Source: Scytonema hofmannii PCC 7110 (GTDB lineage: Bacteria; Cyanobacteriota; Cyanobacteriia; Cyanobacteriales; Nostocaceae). Taken from it: 32,499 bases of DNA. Made by a program: the position numbers and the translations under genes. Positions 23,111 to 31,058 of the stretch are shown piece by piece (within the stretch, counting starts at the first letter, position 1; each line of letters opens with the position of its first letter). The DNA lies in the NCBI RefSeq assembly GCF_000346485.2, contig NZ_KQ976354.1, positions 894,522 through 927,020 of the forward strand. The letters are read 5' to 3'. The notes beneath the pieces were generated by a model, which did no database searches, was not told the DNA's origin, and worked only from the letters and a program-made list of their open reading frames with translations.

Positions 23111-23830
23111 ATGTCGAATGAACAGAATCTGAGAAAATTTTTGCGGCAGTGGATATTAATTAATACTGTAAGCGTGTCTGTAAGCTTGACTCTTTTTTTA
23201 ATTTTTACAAAAGTTTTGAATAATATTAGACCAGCCTTGGAATATAACTCAAGGGTGACCATAGTTTATCTGACCTTTGCTGTTCCTGGGACTTTAATTG
23301 GACTAGCCCAATGGCTGGTAATTAGAAAAAAAGTTCCTCGAATGAGTCCTTGGTGGATACTAACGAATATTCCTGGTTTGTATGTAGGAATGATGATCAG
23401 CTATCTTGGTTTTTTTGTTGGCATCATGATTTTCGCTTATGAGAAAGATTTATCTAATGTTAAGCCCTTCGCAAGTGGATCTGTGATAGGCGGTGTGGGA
23501 GGTGCTGTAGGTGGTGCTATGGGTGGTATAATTACTGGGATAGCTCAATCGTTAGTGCTTGCTCGTAAAGTGTTACTAACTCGGTTTTGGATTGTCTGGA
23601 TACTAACTAGTATTGTAGCTTGGGTTATCAGTTGGAGTATAGGTTGGGCTTTAGCCTTTGTTAATTCAAGTCGTAATGCGAGTGTTGGAATTGATAGTGA
23701 AGTTGTGTTCTGGGCAATTTTTGGAGTGATTTCTGGTTTTTTGAATGGAGCCGTTACTGGAAAAGTACTAGTTTGGGCATTGCGACGGTCTAGAATGGAC
23801 GGGATCGCAGGCACTGCTCACCATATTTGA
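23111..23830 (+). CDS. Multi-pass membrane protein of unknown function
   Basis: A 239-residue protein with about six hydrophobic segments: near 15-35, 45-70, 80-110, 120-150 (very Gly-rich, GGVGGAVGGAMGGIITGIAQ), 160-185 and 200-225. QW(L/I)VIRKKVPRMSPWWIL and ARKVLLTRFWIVWILTS are similar to each other, which suggests an internal duplication of a three-helix unit. It looks like the uncharacterised membrane proteins frequent in cyanobacteria that alternate Gly-rich helices with (V/L)xR.V....WW motifs. The ATG at 23111 follows an AT-rich stretch without a clear ribosome binding site. Neighbours give no functional clue. Confidence 0.65.
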   Translation: MSNEQNLRKFLRQWILINTVSVSVSLTLFLIFTKVLNNIRPALEYNSRVTIVYLTFAVPGTLIGLAQWLVIRKKVPRMSPWWILTNIPGLYVGMMISYLGFFVGIMIFAYEKDLSNVKPFASGSVIGGVGGAVGGAMGGIITGIAQSLVLARKVLLTRFWIVWILTSIVAWVISWSIGWALAFVNSSRNASVGIDSEVVFWAIFGVISGFLNGAVTGKVLVWALRRSRMDGIAGTAHHI

Positions 23831-24161
23831 AGGGTGATTAATTTGACTGGTGGCACAGACAACAATACCCTAATTACTAGCACAAGCAATAGCACATACG
23901 TTGTAGCACGCTTCCACATACCAATTTTTAAATCTAGAAGTGCAGTTAGCAACACATTCAACTTTTAATTAAATGCACAAAGTATTCTATCTGTTATGCT
24001 AGATTGCTCACTAAAGTAGCTGCTTCAAAGATTCAGGGCGATGTTTCAACTAGGCGCAAGTGTATTAACACCAGACAAAAAAGTTGTCAGGGTTTGGTTA
24101 CAGTTCAAGAGGAAGGGATTTTGCTGTATAAAATTTTAAATTTAATGTTTTCTCTTTCTAG
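23831..24161. other. Spacer; nothing recognised
   Basis: 331 bases between the membrane protein stop and the 3' end of the convergent glycosyltransferase. No gene, terminator-like hairpin or repeat stood out. A short plus-strand ORF from about 24004 has no family features. Confidence 0.5.
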
Positions 24162-24920
24162 TTATCCTTTTGGACGCAAACAGTACCGTCCCACAATCTC
24201 CACATCTAATTCATAACGCTCGTTCAGCCCCCGACGTTCTAGAGCAAGGTTTATCGCATCCCGCGCTGCCAGTATTTGCTCAACTCGCTTTTGATGGGAC
24301 GCACTCTCAGAGTGTCGCCGATAGTAGTAGAGGGGTTTTGCTAAGTGTTCTATCTCCGTCACTTCAGATAGTCGCAAACACAAGTCATAGTCTTGAGCTA
24401 GTTCAAATTGCTCGTTGATGCCGCCCACTTGCTCGTAGACAGATCGACGCTGTAGCCGGAAGTGGAAAATCATAAAATCAACCAACAATTGCTCTTTAGA
24501 ATAGGGAATGCGACAGCGCTGTCCGTATCCCATGATTTTGTTGCGTTCATTGATGACCTGATAGTCGGTGTAGACCATTCCAATTTCTGGGCTATCAGCC
24601 AACACAGCAAGCGTTTCCTCTAAGGCAGTCGGTGCCAATAAGTCATCACTGTCTACCCACCCAAAGTTGGGGCAAGTTGTTTGTGCGATCGCCGCCTTCA
24701 AAGAGCGTGCTCGCCCTTGACGAGCTGCTGCTACTACACGCACCCGTGGATCGATTTGAGCAAAATAACGAGCGATTTCAACAGAACGGTCAGTGGAACC
24801 ATCATCCCAAATTAACAGTTCAAAGTCGGGGCAAGTTTGGATTAAGACACTCTTAATTGCGGAGGCAAGATAGCGCTCCCGATTGTAGACCGTCATGATG
24901 ATAGAAATCGATTTTTCCAT
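24162..24920 (-). CDS. Family 2 glycosyltransferase
   Basis: A 252-residue GT-A fold enzyme. It starts SISIIMTVYNRERYLASAI (nucleotide-sugar binding strand), then LLIWDDGSTDRSVEIA with the conserved DDGSTD, and FGWVDSDDLLAP with the metal-binding DxDD motif at about residue 95. The later ELAQDYDLCLRLSE corresponds to the acidic acceptor-site region (ED/QDYDLxLR), where the catalytic base is expected. It would transfer a sugar from an activated donor, probably for surface polysaccharide or glycolipid; donor and acceptor cannot be told from sequence. The ATG at 24920 is preferred; an in-frame TTG at 24941 would add seven residues. It is a single gene, with no other polysaccharide genes in view. 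Confidence 0.9.
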   Translation of the reverse strand: MEKSISIIMTVYNRERYLASAIKSVLIQTCPDFELLIWDDGSTDRSVEIARYFAQIDPRVRVVAAARQGRARSLKAAIAQTTCPNFGWVDSDDLLAPTALEETLAVLADSPEIGMVYTDYQVINERNKIMGYGQRCRIPYSKEQLLVDFMIFHFRLQRRSVYEQVGGINEQFELAQDYDLCLRLSEVTEIEHLAKPLYYYRRHSESASHQKRVEQILAARDAINLALERRGLNERYELDVEIVGRYCLRPKG

Positions 24921-25477
24921 AAAGTCTTTGCTAGGGTACAAACTTCGACTTATTTGAAGCCATATGTATATTTCATGACTTATTAAAGTGTTGGGATTTC
25001 ATACTGTAATTGTCTAAACATCAGATAACACATTATTTAGCTTTGTTATATTTAACCTTGACTTTAGAGTTTATCAACACAATTACGCGGTTAATAACAG
25101 TAGTCTTACTTATTTGTCGTCAAAGATTTAGCCTCTCTTACGTAGAAGCCTCGTTGTTTTATCTAAAACAAGCAAGCCATTATGCAATTGGGAAGCAACG
25201 ATTTCAAAGAACGAGCTTCCCAAGACTCAGTTGCTATTGATTGCGCTTAACCATTTTCTCTCAACATCTACGTAATATTAAGTATCTATAGTTTTAATCA
25301 TTTTAGTACTTATAACGAAGTTCATGTCAGCGTATTGATTCAATGAATAGAGTATTGAACCTCTTGCGGGTACTCTCAAGATAATGCCAAAGTACGAAAA
25401 AGAACAAACTAGGCGGCACTTGCATTTACCAAATAGTTTTACGTCAATTCTATTGTTGTTTTGGAGCAATCAGAAAA
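24921..25477. other. Spacer before the PEP-CTERM gene; one hairpin, no gene
   Basis: No plausible gene. Small ORFs on both strands lack family features. TTGGGAAGC (25188-25196) and GCTTCCCAA (25215-25223) form a 9 bp hairpin with an 18-base loop. A weak ribosome binding site (GGAG near 25463) precedes the ATG at 25478 by about 11 bases. Confidence 0.5.
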
Positions 25478-26306
25478 ATGCTTACTTTGTCTATTTTGAA
25501 AAAGTTATCAAGGGCTACAGCGCTTGCGGTGGTAATTTTTCTGGGAATCAATGGTACAGTGCGGGCTGCCACTCTGACTTTTGATGACATTTTTACTGCC
25601 GATCAACAAGTTATCTTCAATGGTTATGGTGGATTAAATTGGAACCATTTTTCTGTGCGAAACAATTCAGTAGCGTCTCCAAGATCCGGATATAACAAGG
25701 GAACTGTATCAGGACAATATGTTGCATATAATTCATTTGCTAAACCTGCCACTATAAGTGTTGCTAAGGGACAATTTGATTTTAATAGTGTCTATCTAAC
25801 AGCAGCTTGGAATAACGGTTTAAATATTCTAGTTGAGGGCTTCAATGGTGGTGTTACTAAGTTAGGACTTACGCATTGACAGAAACCGTCAGATATGATG
25901 TAAGCATTTTTAGCACCTCAACGTTTGATTGTTTAACGAATGAGACCAACATCACCCACCTTCGGGGCGCAATGCCTTGCGCCCCTACAAGTCTGAAACG
26001 ACCATTATCCGTCGATGCATAGGATAGTCAATTTGTACAGTGCGTAAGTCCTATAAGTATTCAAAAACAGTAACCGTAAATACTGTAGCTCCTACATTGT
26101 TTAACTTCGACTTCATTGGCATTGATCGGCTGAAGTTTACTTCATCTGGTGGGACTTATGCAGGTGTTGGAGGTCGTGGAGAACAAATTGCTCTAGACAA
26201 CTTCACTTTTAATACAACAAAGTCTGTACCTGAACCTATCTCTGTTTTAGGTTTGTTAACCTTTGGTGCTCTTGGTGCTACTTGTGCTTTAAAACGCAAG
26301 CGGTAA
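25478..26306 (+). pseudogene. PEP-CTERM exported protein interrupted by a 191 bp MITE
   Basis: The first part (25478-25862) encodes a signal peptide (hydrophobic ATALAVVIFLGINGTVRA, likely cut after VRA) and a beta-rich body beginning ATLTFDDIFTADQQ. The second part (26059-26306) continues YSKTVTVNTVAPTLF and ends with VPEPISVLGLLTFGALGATC then KRKR, the PEP-CTERM sorting signal (VPEP, membrane helix, basic tail). PEP-CTERM proteins are exported and processed by exosortase at the cell envelope. Removing the MITE and one TAAGT copy rejoins the halves as GGVTKYSKTV in frame, about 210 residues. At present a stop in the MITE ends translation at 25879, so the product lacks its sorting tail and would probably be secreted or degraded. 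Confidence 0.88.
25863..26053. mobile_element. 191 bp MITE with TAGGACTTACGCA ends and TAAGT target duplication
   Basis: Ends are TAGGACTTACGCA on the left and TGCGTAAGTCCTA on the right, a perfect 13 bp terminal inverted repeat with partial pairing further in. TAAGT directly precedes (25858-25862) and follows (26054-26058) it. Inside, GGGGCGCAA/TTGCGCCCC (around 25965-25987) forms a strong hairpin, itself a common cyanobacterial repeat. It has no transposase gene, so it would need one in trans. Confidence 0.9.
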
Positions 26307-26531
26307 CAAGGGATCGGGCGCTTGTTCGCTTGCCCTACTTACTTAGGGGAGTTTAAACATCACTGTCGCCAATTGCTGTACCTCAAAGTACAAACAAAGA
26401 TAAACTACAAAAATTACTAGAAAAAGATGCTCTTAACTTAAGGAGGGAGAAGATTATGCCAATCATCTCTCTACGTTGGAGAGCAATAAAAAATGGGGGA
26501 TCTGGGGTAAGTAATGCGGTAATATGGCTCA

Positions 26532-26690
26532 ATGTCCAATTCCTCTGAACCCGTTATTTACCAACTTAAGGTAGTGCTTCTGGGCATTAGCCCTATGATT
26601 TGGCGGCGTCTGCTTATCAGCAGTGATCGCACAATGCCTGTACTAATGGATTGGGTTAGGTGCGTGATAGTTGTGCTTAAGATTGCGTAA
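26532..26690 (+). pseudogene. N-terminal remnant of a plasmid pRiA4b ORF-3-like protein
   Basis: The 52 codons read VIYQLKVVLLGISPMIWRRL, the start of the PRiA4_ORF3 family (IYQLKVxLxGxxPxIWRRxxV). The family normally continues for over 100 residues with IQxxMGW; here TMPVLMDWVR follows and the frame then leaves the family and stops. So this is a truncated remnant. Family function is unknown. Confidence 0.75.
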
Positions 26691-26710
26691 AGTTGTACGG
26701 TCTTTGAGCG

Positions 26711-26748
26711 GGCGATAAGCTTCGCTTAACGGCTTACGCCGTATCGCC
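26711..26748. repeat. Palindromic repeat GGCGATA ... TATCGCC
   Basis: 7 bp arms with an inner CGGC TTAC GCCG hairpin and AAGCTTCGCTTAACGG in between. It belongs to a common cyanobacterial dispersed palindrome type. Confidence 0.7.
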
Positions 26749-26777
26749 TGCTTCCGAAGTATGCGGCTTTTTAGATT

Positions 26778-26910
26778 TTTCTATTTTTGAATTGGTGAAA
26801 ATCTGCATTTTCGTCAATGAAATCAGAGTCTTGTGGGCATCCTTGTGCAGCCAAAGTATTGCCTCTCTCGCGTCTCCTAGCTATTTCTATTTTTGAATTG
26901 GCGAAAATCT
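26778..26910 (+). repeat. Pair of 27 bp direct repeats upstream of the ParA-like gene
   Basis: Copies at 26778-26804 and 26884-26910, both reading TTTCTATTTTTGAATTGG then (T/C)GAAAATCT, with one mismatch, 106 bases apart. The second ends about 94 bases before the ParA-like start. They could be binding sites (parS- or iteron-like) or transposition footprints. Confidence 0.7.
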
Positions 26911-27003
26911 ATATTGGCAACAATGTAACTATTTGCAATGTAGGCAATACAACTTTTCACCTGGATAGGTGAAACTTAGAAGCAACGGGTTTTGGAGAGG
27001 GGC

Positions 27004-27522
27004 ATGATTATTACCCTTGCTAGTTTTAAAGGAGGTGTGGCAAAGACAACCAGCGCCATACACCTTGCCTGCTATTTTTCTAAGCTTGGAACCACATTAT
27101 TAGTTGATGGCGATCCAAATCGTAGCGCTACGGGTTGGGCGAAAAGAGGGGAGTTACCTTTTAAAGTGGTGGATTTACTGCAAGCGAGTATGCACAGCCG
27201 CAACTTTGAACACGTAGTCATAGACACAGCTGCCAGACCTAGCCGGGAAGATTTAGAAGCACTGGCGGACGGATGTAATCTGTTAGTCCTGCCCACAACT
27301 CCAGATGCACTGGCAATGGATGCCCTCCTGCAAACTGTGGATACACTAAAAACATTGGGGAGCGATCGCTATCGGGTGTTACTCACAATCATCCCTCCAG
27401 CACCAAGGCAGACGGGTCAACAGGCAAGGGAAGCACATTTGAGTTGTGTTATGGGCGTAGTTACCCAAGGAAAAAGTCAGAAAATAAGTCCTAATCCACC
27501 AAAAAACATCCCAATCAATTGA
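27004..27522 (+). CDS. ParA-family ATPase with replaced C-terminus (probably non-functional)
   Basis: It begins MIITLASFKGGVAKTTSAIH with the deviant Walker A of ParA/MinD ATPases (KGGVxKTT). VDGDPNRSATGWA (the DxDP switch) and HVVIDTAARPS (Walker B) follow, then LVLPTTPDALAMDAL and RVLLTIIPPAPRQTGQQARE. Family members of this short cyanobacterial type usually go on for about 50-60 more residues. Here, after QQAREAH the sequence becomes unrelated and polar (SQKISPNPPKNIPIN) and stops. ATP binding may survive but the C-terminal helix region is lost. The ATG at 27004 is chosen with GGAG at 26995-26998. No ParB-like partner is present. Isolated ParA genes often mark former plasmid or integrated-element DNA. 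Confidence 0.82.
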   Translation: MIITLASFKGGVAKTTSAIHLACYFSKLGTTLLVDGDPNRSATGWAKRGELPFKVVDLLQASMHSRNFEHVVIDTAARPSREDLEALADGCNLLVLPTTPDALAMDALLQTVDTLKTLGSDRYRVLLTIIPPAPRQTGQQAREAHLSCVMGVVTQGKSQKISPNPPKNIPIN

Positions 27523-27662
27523 GATATTTTGGGACTGATTGCAAAAGTTAATTTACTTTGTGTTTGCTCGAAAGCTTCTGTATTTTGACGCTTGATAAAA
27601 TATAACAAGACACTGAAGTTAACTAAAAACAAAATAGTTTCTAATAAAATAAAAGTTTCCAT
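27477..27662 (-). CDS. Possible small membrane protein, 61 residues
   Basis: It reads METFILLETILFLVNFSVLL at the start, one clear membrane helix, and ends SQLIGMFFGGLGLIF, a second hydrophobic segment. It overlaps the altered 3' end of the ParA-like gene on the other strand. I do not recognise a family. Replacement of the ParA tail in just this place could mean that the DNA carrying this ORF arrived with the rearrangement. Weak support. Confidence 0.3.
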   Translation of the reverse strand: METFILLETILFLVNFSVLLYFIKRQNTEAFEQTQSKLTFAISPKISQLIGMFFGGLGLIF

Positions 27663-27894
27663 ATGCAGAAATTAATTAACTTTTTTTATAATAAACTATA
27701 AAGACCTGCACTGTCAGTCTTAATTTACGGCATCCTGCGAGTCCAGCAAATTTGCTCAGTTTGCTGTTGATAGGATGTGCTTTATGAGTGGCAACGATAA
27801 TTAAAGATGTTTTGTTAATTGTTACTTCTCTGTTACTTAATAAAGTTGCAGGTACAGGTTATAGTATTGAGCCGATTCATAGGTAATATTTAAT
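27523..27894. other. Spacer after the ParA-like gene; no other gene seen
   Basis: Apart from the small minus-strand ORF reaching 27662, nothing is recognised. It is AT-rich and presumably contains the promoter for the gene at 27895. Confidence 0.45.
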
Positions 27895-28119
27895 ATGGCT
27901 AGTCAATCAGCAAAGAATTCTGATAAACAAAATGAGAGATTTCAAATTTCATTGCCTGCAAATGCTCGCAAGTCAATAAATTGTTCTTTATTAGCTTACG
28001 CTCTCAGTTGCCTTCTATGTATATTTATTGGAGTTGCCTTGTTTCTTGCCCCTGGAAAAGTGACGACTCTCACCTGTGAACGAACACCAACAGAATTTCA
28101 AAACATTATAGACTGCTAA
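27895..28119 (+). CDS. Small single-helix membrane protein, perhaps a truncated gene
   Basis: 74 residues: a polar N-terminus, one membrane helix (LAYALSCLLCIFIGVALFLA, about 38-57), then VTTLTCERTPTEFQNIIDC. I recall cyanobacterial membrane proteins in which a segment like xLTCxR continues into a longer extracytoplasmic domain; here a stop follows directly after DC, so this may be only the 5' part. AGGTAA lies before the ATG. The next gene, also a membrane protein, starts about 40 bases downstream on the same strand and could be the displaced remainder or an operon partner. Confidence 0.5.
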   Translation: MASQSAKNSDKQNERFQISLPANARKSINCSLLAYALSCLLCIFIGVALFLAPGKVTTLTCERTPTEFQNIIDC

Positions 28120-28157
28120 GAATAAGATGTTACAGATAGTATTTATTGTCCAATACC

Positions 28158-28826
28158 ATGAATGGCTCTGAACCAGATAACTCTATGAAATCTTCTTTTA
28201 AAGAGGAATGGTCTGCGAAGAAAGCTTCGTCTGATATTCCAAAACCACAAAATAGTAGAGTCATATTAAGGAAAGACGAAGAGTCTTTGGAAATTATCTT
28301 TCCCTCGCCGGGGCTGAGCAAAGGTTATGTGTCTCTGATTATCGTCGGGGTAATGTTTATTATCCCTAGTATAACCTTGGTTGCAATTCTCTTTGGTATT
28401 TATTGGGCTGATTTGTCCTCTAAAATTGTCTTAGCTTTATTCTCTATTCCTTGGTGGACTTTTGCCCTAGCAATGTTCTTGATGTTTGCCAATTCTCTTG
28501 GCACAATGTTGTCCAATACACGACTAGAGATTAATCAGCAAAGAATTTCTTTAAGTCATGAAATATTTGAATTTAAGATATATGAAGAAAAATCAAATCA
28601 ACGGCAAGACATTAACAATTTAGAGCGGATTAAACGCCACATAAAACTTAGTTCTTTACCTGACTATGTACCTGACTACTTAGGTAGTATATATGAATCT
28701 GAAATTATTATTTGGGCTGGGGAATCTAAATACAGGATTTCTATATCTTTAGTGTCTGAAGATGAACTAGATTGGTTAGCTACTGAACTAAGTGACTGGT
28801 TAGGATTACCCATTAATAAACCCTAA
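28158..28826 (+). CDS. Membrane protein of unknown function, two helices and a cytosolic domain
   Basis: 222 residues from the ATG at 28158; an in-frame TTG at 28146 would add four. Residues 1-55 are polar, with VILRKDEESLEIIFPSPG. Two membrane helices follow (LIIVGVMFIIPSITLVAILFG and FSIPWWTFALAMFLMFANSL). The rest is soluble: RLEINQQRISLSHEIFEFK, then ESEIIIWAGESKYRISISLV and LDWLATELSDWLGLPINKP. The layout (charged strand, two helices, beta domain, C-terminal helix with WLxxELxxWL) resembles cyanobacterial membrane proteins with a bacterial PH-like domain that I have seen beside the previous gene's family. Function unknown. Confidence 0.6.
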   Translation: MNGSEPDNSMKSSFKEEWSAKKASSDIPKPQNSRVILRKDEESLEIIFPSPGLSKGYVSLIIVGVMFIIPSITLVAILFGIYWADLSSKIVLALFSIPWWTFALAMFLMFANSLGTMLSNTRLEINQQRISLSHEIFEFKIYEEKSNQRQDINNLERIKRHIKLSSLPDYVPDYLGSIYESEIIIWAGESKYRISISLVSEDELDWLATELSDWLGLPINKP

Positions 28827-29129
28827 TTAAATTAGTGGAGTTTCTGTTATGAATCTGTGGACTAGCGCAAGCAATGGCTCTGGCATTATATGAGTTTTAC
28901 CATTGTTAAGAAAGATGCGGGTAATGGATAGTTTATAAAGGGGGGAAATTGAATTTCCAGTTCCCTCCCCTTTATAAGGTCTGGGTTAGGGTGGGGTAAA
29001 ACTGACGCTAAAACTTTCGTTTATGAGCTATTTTCGACTTCTGTGTACACCGTAGGCCTAAAGGTTAGGGGTTTTGTGCCTCTAGCTGTTGGATGAGGGA
29101 TCGTAGCTGTACTCCGCCGCCTGTCTTCA
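28827..29129. other. Spacer between two convergent genes, with a long hairpin
   Basis: 303 bases. It holds the hairpin at 28933-28977 and, at its right end (29094-29129), the flank copied to 4314-4350. No gene is apparent. Confidence 0.6.
28933..28977. terminator. Nested hairpin, likely bidirectional terminator
   Basis: TTATAAAGGGG (28933-28943) pairs with CCCCTTTATAA (28967-28977). Between them GGAAATT G AATTTCC forms a second perfect palindrome. It sits between convergent genes, so it may end transcription from both sides. Confidence 0.6.
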
Positions 29130-31058
29130 TCACTTTCCTCTCAAAAGCCTTTTCAGAAACAGAAAACTCTTGAAAAAAATCCGCTCCAGCCAAAGCATGG
29201 CACGGTCTAAACATTCGAGTATGAATTCTAAGGGGTGTTTCACATAACCAAGTGTTCTGGCACTAGTTTCTATCCAATCTGGCTTTGCTTTAACAGCGCC
29301 AGTTTGACGATAGGACTGAGTGGCTTCCCCTTTCGTCTTTTGACTGTCAACTTCTGTAATCTGGGAGTTAGAATTGGCAACGCTCGGCTTTTGAGAGGAC
29401 GAAGGGCTATTAGTTCCAATTCTCAATCCTCGACTAATTTTTTGATTCCTACGTTTTTTAGCTGTTTGTAGTAAGCCAGAAATTGATTTTTGCCGATTTA
29501 CCGAACCTAATATTTCCTTCAGCTTTGAAGTTTTGCTCTGAAAGTAATGCAAGATATTTTGCGGATAGGATAAAGTCTCAGGAAGAGGGACGTTTGTGTT
29601 TGAGAAAGATTCATTTAAATGTAGCTCTTTATCAACTTCACTAACCTGTTGTGAATTATTAAACAATTCATCTATTGTCAGCCAGGGATCTTCTATTTCA
29701 CCCTTTTGGAATTGAGAGGTTTCAGGTGAAGTGTTGGAGGATGCCTGAAAAGTTTTGGTCTCATGGAATGAGCTACCATACAAGCGAGGTTTGCCTATGC
29801 GAATTAATGGATTTAACCCGCGTAGGCGGTTTTTGATTGTATAGCCACCACGAATTTTCTTCGTTAGATCGGGTTCTAAATTTTTGTTAGCGTCTTTTCC
29901 AAAAAAGTAATTAATTGCTTCCCAGATTAAAGACAATATTTTTGATGTTTGATTCTCCCCGACTTCAGTTGATAATACTTTTTCTCTGCTGGTAATTGAC
30001 TGCTGTTTACCATAGAAAAATATGTTTAACTGAATTTGCACGGTTTGGAGCAATTCCGAACTAGTCCGAGATATTGGAACTAAAGTATTGGATTCTAACT
30101 TGGCAATAGTTTCATCTAGTATGACTAGACCTTGAAATGGAATTGGCAAGTACTTAAATGTATTATTGTCTTCTGCGATCGCTTCTTGAGGTAATGTCGG
30201 TCTATGCGCTTTCTTACCTGAAATTAGCTGATTTAACAAGCGCTCTATCTCTGGTAATTTTTGTGTCTCTTCTAACGCTGGTTCTATGAGTTGCACCTGC
30301 AGTGATTCACAAGTTATCAATTCTTCATTAATCCTGTTTTGCAATTTTTTCTGCTGCTGAAGTGTCAAAATGTCTAAAATCTCATTGTCAGCAGCGACAA
30401 GCACTAAATTGCGGTTTGCCAAATTTGACGCAACTCCCTGGATGTGTTGGGGATTGAGGATTAGAGAACTTGGGATCTCCACGTAGTGTGAATTAGAGGC
30501 ATCAGGATTGGAAGAATGAAGAACAAAGGGATGGGGATATTGGACAATGGGAATATAGCGAGATCGGGAGAAACTCTTGTCCCTATTTCCGTGTTCCTGT
30601 GTCTTTTTGTCTTTTATTTGCAGAGTCGGTATCACTTCTAGAACTCGTGCAACCGCATTGTTAGCAGATTGAGGTGATGGCTGCTGTGAATCAGTCGCAT
30701 TACCTTGTAAGTGCAAAACACGGTTTTGCTCACCTGCTTTTAGCTGTCTGCCAGATGACTCGACAGTTTTTTGGATGAGCATATATACTTGATGAAGAAG
30801 AGCCTCTATTGACCAACTGGCAGTGACTTGTATCTGCCGTAAAGTGCGCTCGAATTGTCCGCCCCAACGTCGAGATTGTTGGTGGACGAAGTTAAATAGC
30901 CTACTTTGATAACGACCAGAAGATGCAGAAGGCATGGTAGTTAATTTTTGTTGAAAGTGTTGTGAGTAGCCCGAATCCCACAAAAAAATAGACGGAAGAT
31001 CGTTTACGTCGATCAATTCTCTCATATTAGCGGAAATATGACATCTCCCGTATCTCAC
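29130..31058 (-). CDS. Large hypothetical cyanobacterial protein divergent from alpha-mannosidase
   Basis: Up to 642 residues; the function is not recognised. The start is uncertain: GTG at 31058 or, more likely, ATG at 31025 (MRELIDVNDLPSIFLWDSGY, 631 residues). The N-terminal 140 residues are basic and aromatic (YQSRLFNFVHQQSRRWGGQF). The middle includes a soluble segment (LILNPQHIQGVASNLANRNL, LVLVAADNEILDILTLQQQK) and FKYLPIPFQGLVILDETIAK. The last 200 residues are Ser/Asn-rich and disordered. The C-terminus, PDWIETSARTLGYVKHPLEF then LDRAMLWLERIFFKSFLFLK, looks like an amphipathic membrane-associated helix. Its divergent arrangement with the mannosidase suggests a shared control region. 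A broken copy of its last codons lies at 4314-4448. Confidence 0.68.
   Translation of the reverse strand: MRYGRCHISANMRELIDVNDLPSIFLWDSGYSQHFQQKLTTMPSASSGRYQSRLFNFVHQQSRRWGGQFERTLRQIQVTASWSIEALLHQVYMLIQKTVESSGRQLKAGEQNRVLHLQGNATDSQQPSPQSANNAVARVLEVIPTLQIKDKKTQEHGNRDKSFSRSRYIPIVQYPHPFVLHSSNPDASNSHYVEIPSSLILNPQHIQGVASNLANRNLVLVAADNEILDILTLQQQKKLQNRINEELITCESLQVQLIEPALEETQKLPEIERLLNQLISGKKAHRPTLPQEAIAEDNNTFKYLPIPFQGLVILDETIAKLESNTLVPISRTSSELLQTVQIQLNIFFYGKQQSITSREKVLSTEVGENQTSKILSLIWEAINYFFGKDANKNLEPDLTKKIRGGYTIKNRLRGLNPLIRIGKPRLYGSSFHETKTFQASSNTSPETSQFQKGEIEDPWLTIDELFNNSQQVSEVDKELHLNESFSNTNVPLPETLSYPQNILHYFQSKTSKLKEILGSVNRQKSISGLLQTAKKRRNQKISRGLRIGTNSPSSSQKPSVANSNSQITEVDSQKTKGEATQSYRQTGAVKAKPDWIETSARTLGYVKHPLEFILECLDRAMLWLERIFFKSFLFLKRLLRGK

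Larger units (their letters stand above)
26307..27003. other. Degenerate region between the PEP-CTERM and ParA-like genes
   Basis: It contains a PRiA4-ORF3-like remnant (26532-26690), a palindromic repeat (26711-26748) and a 27 bp direct repeat (26778-26804, 26884-26910). A 30-codon ORF at 26456 with a strong AAGGAGGGAG has no family resemblance. It looks like accumulated debris of former genes. Confidence 0.6.

Noticed and set aside
26456-26548. 30-codon ORF with a strong AAGGAGGGAG site
   Set aside because: Too short, no family resemblance, lies in debris and overlaps the PRiA4-ORF3 remnant.
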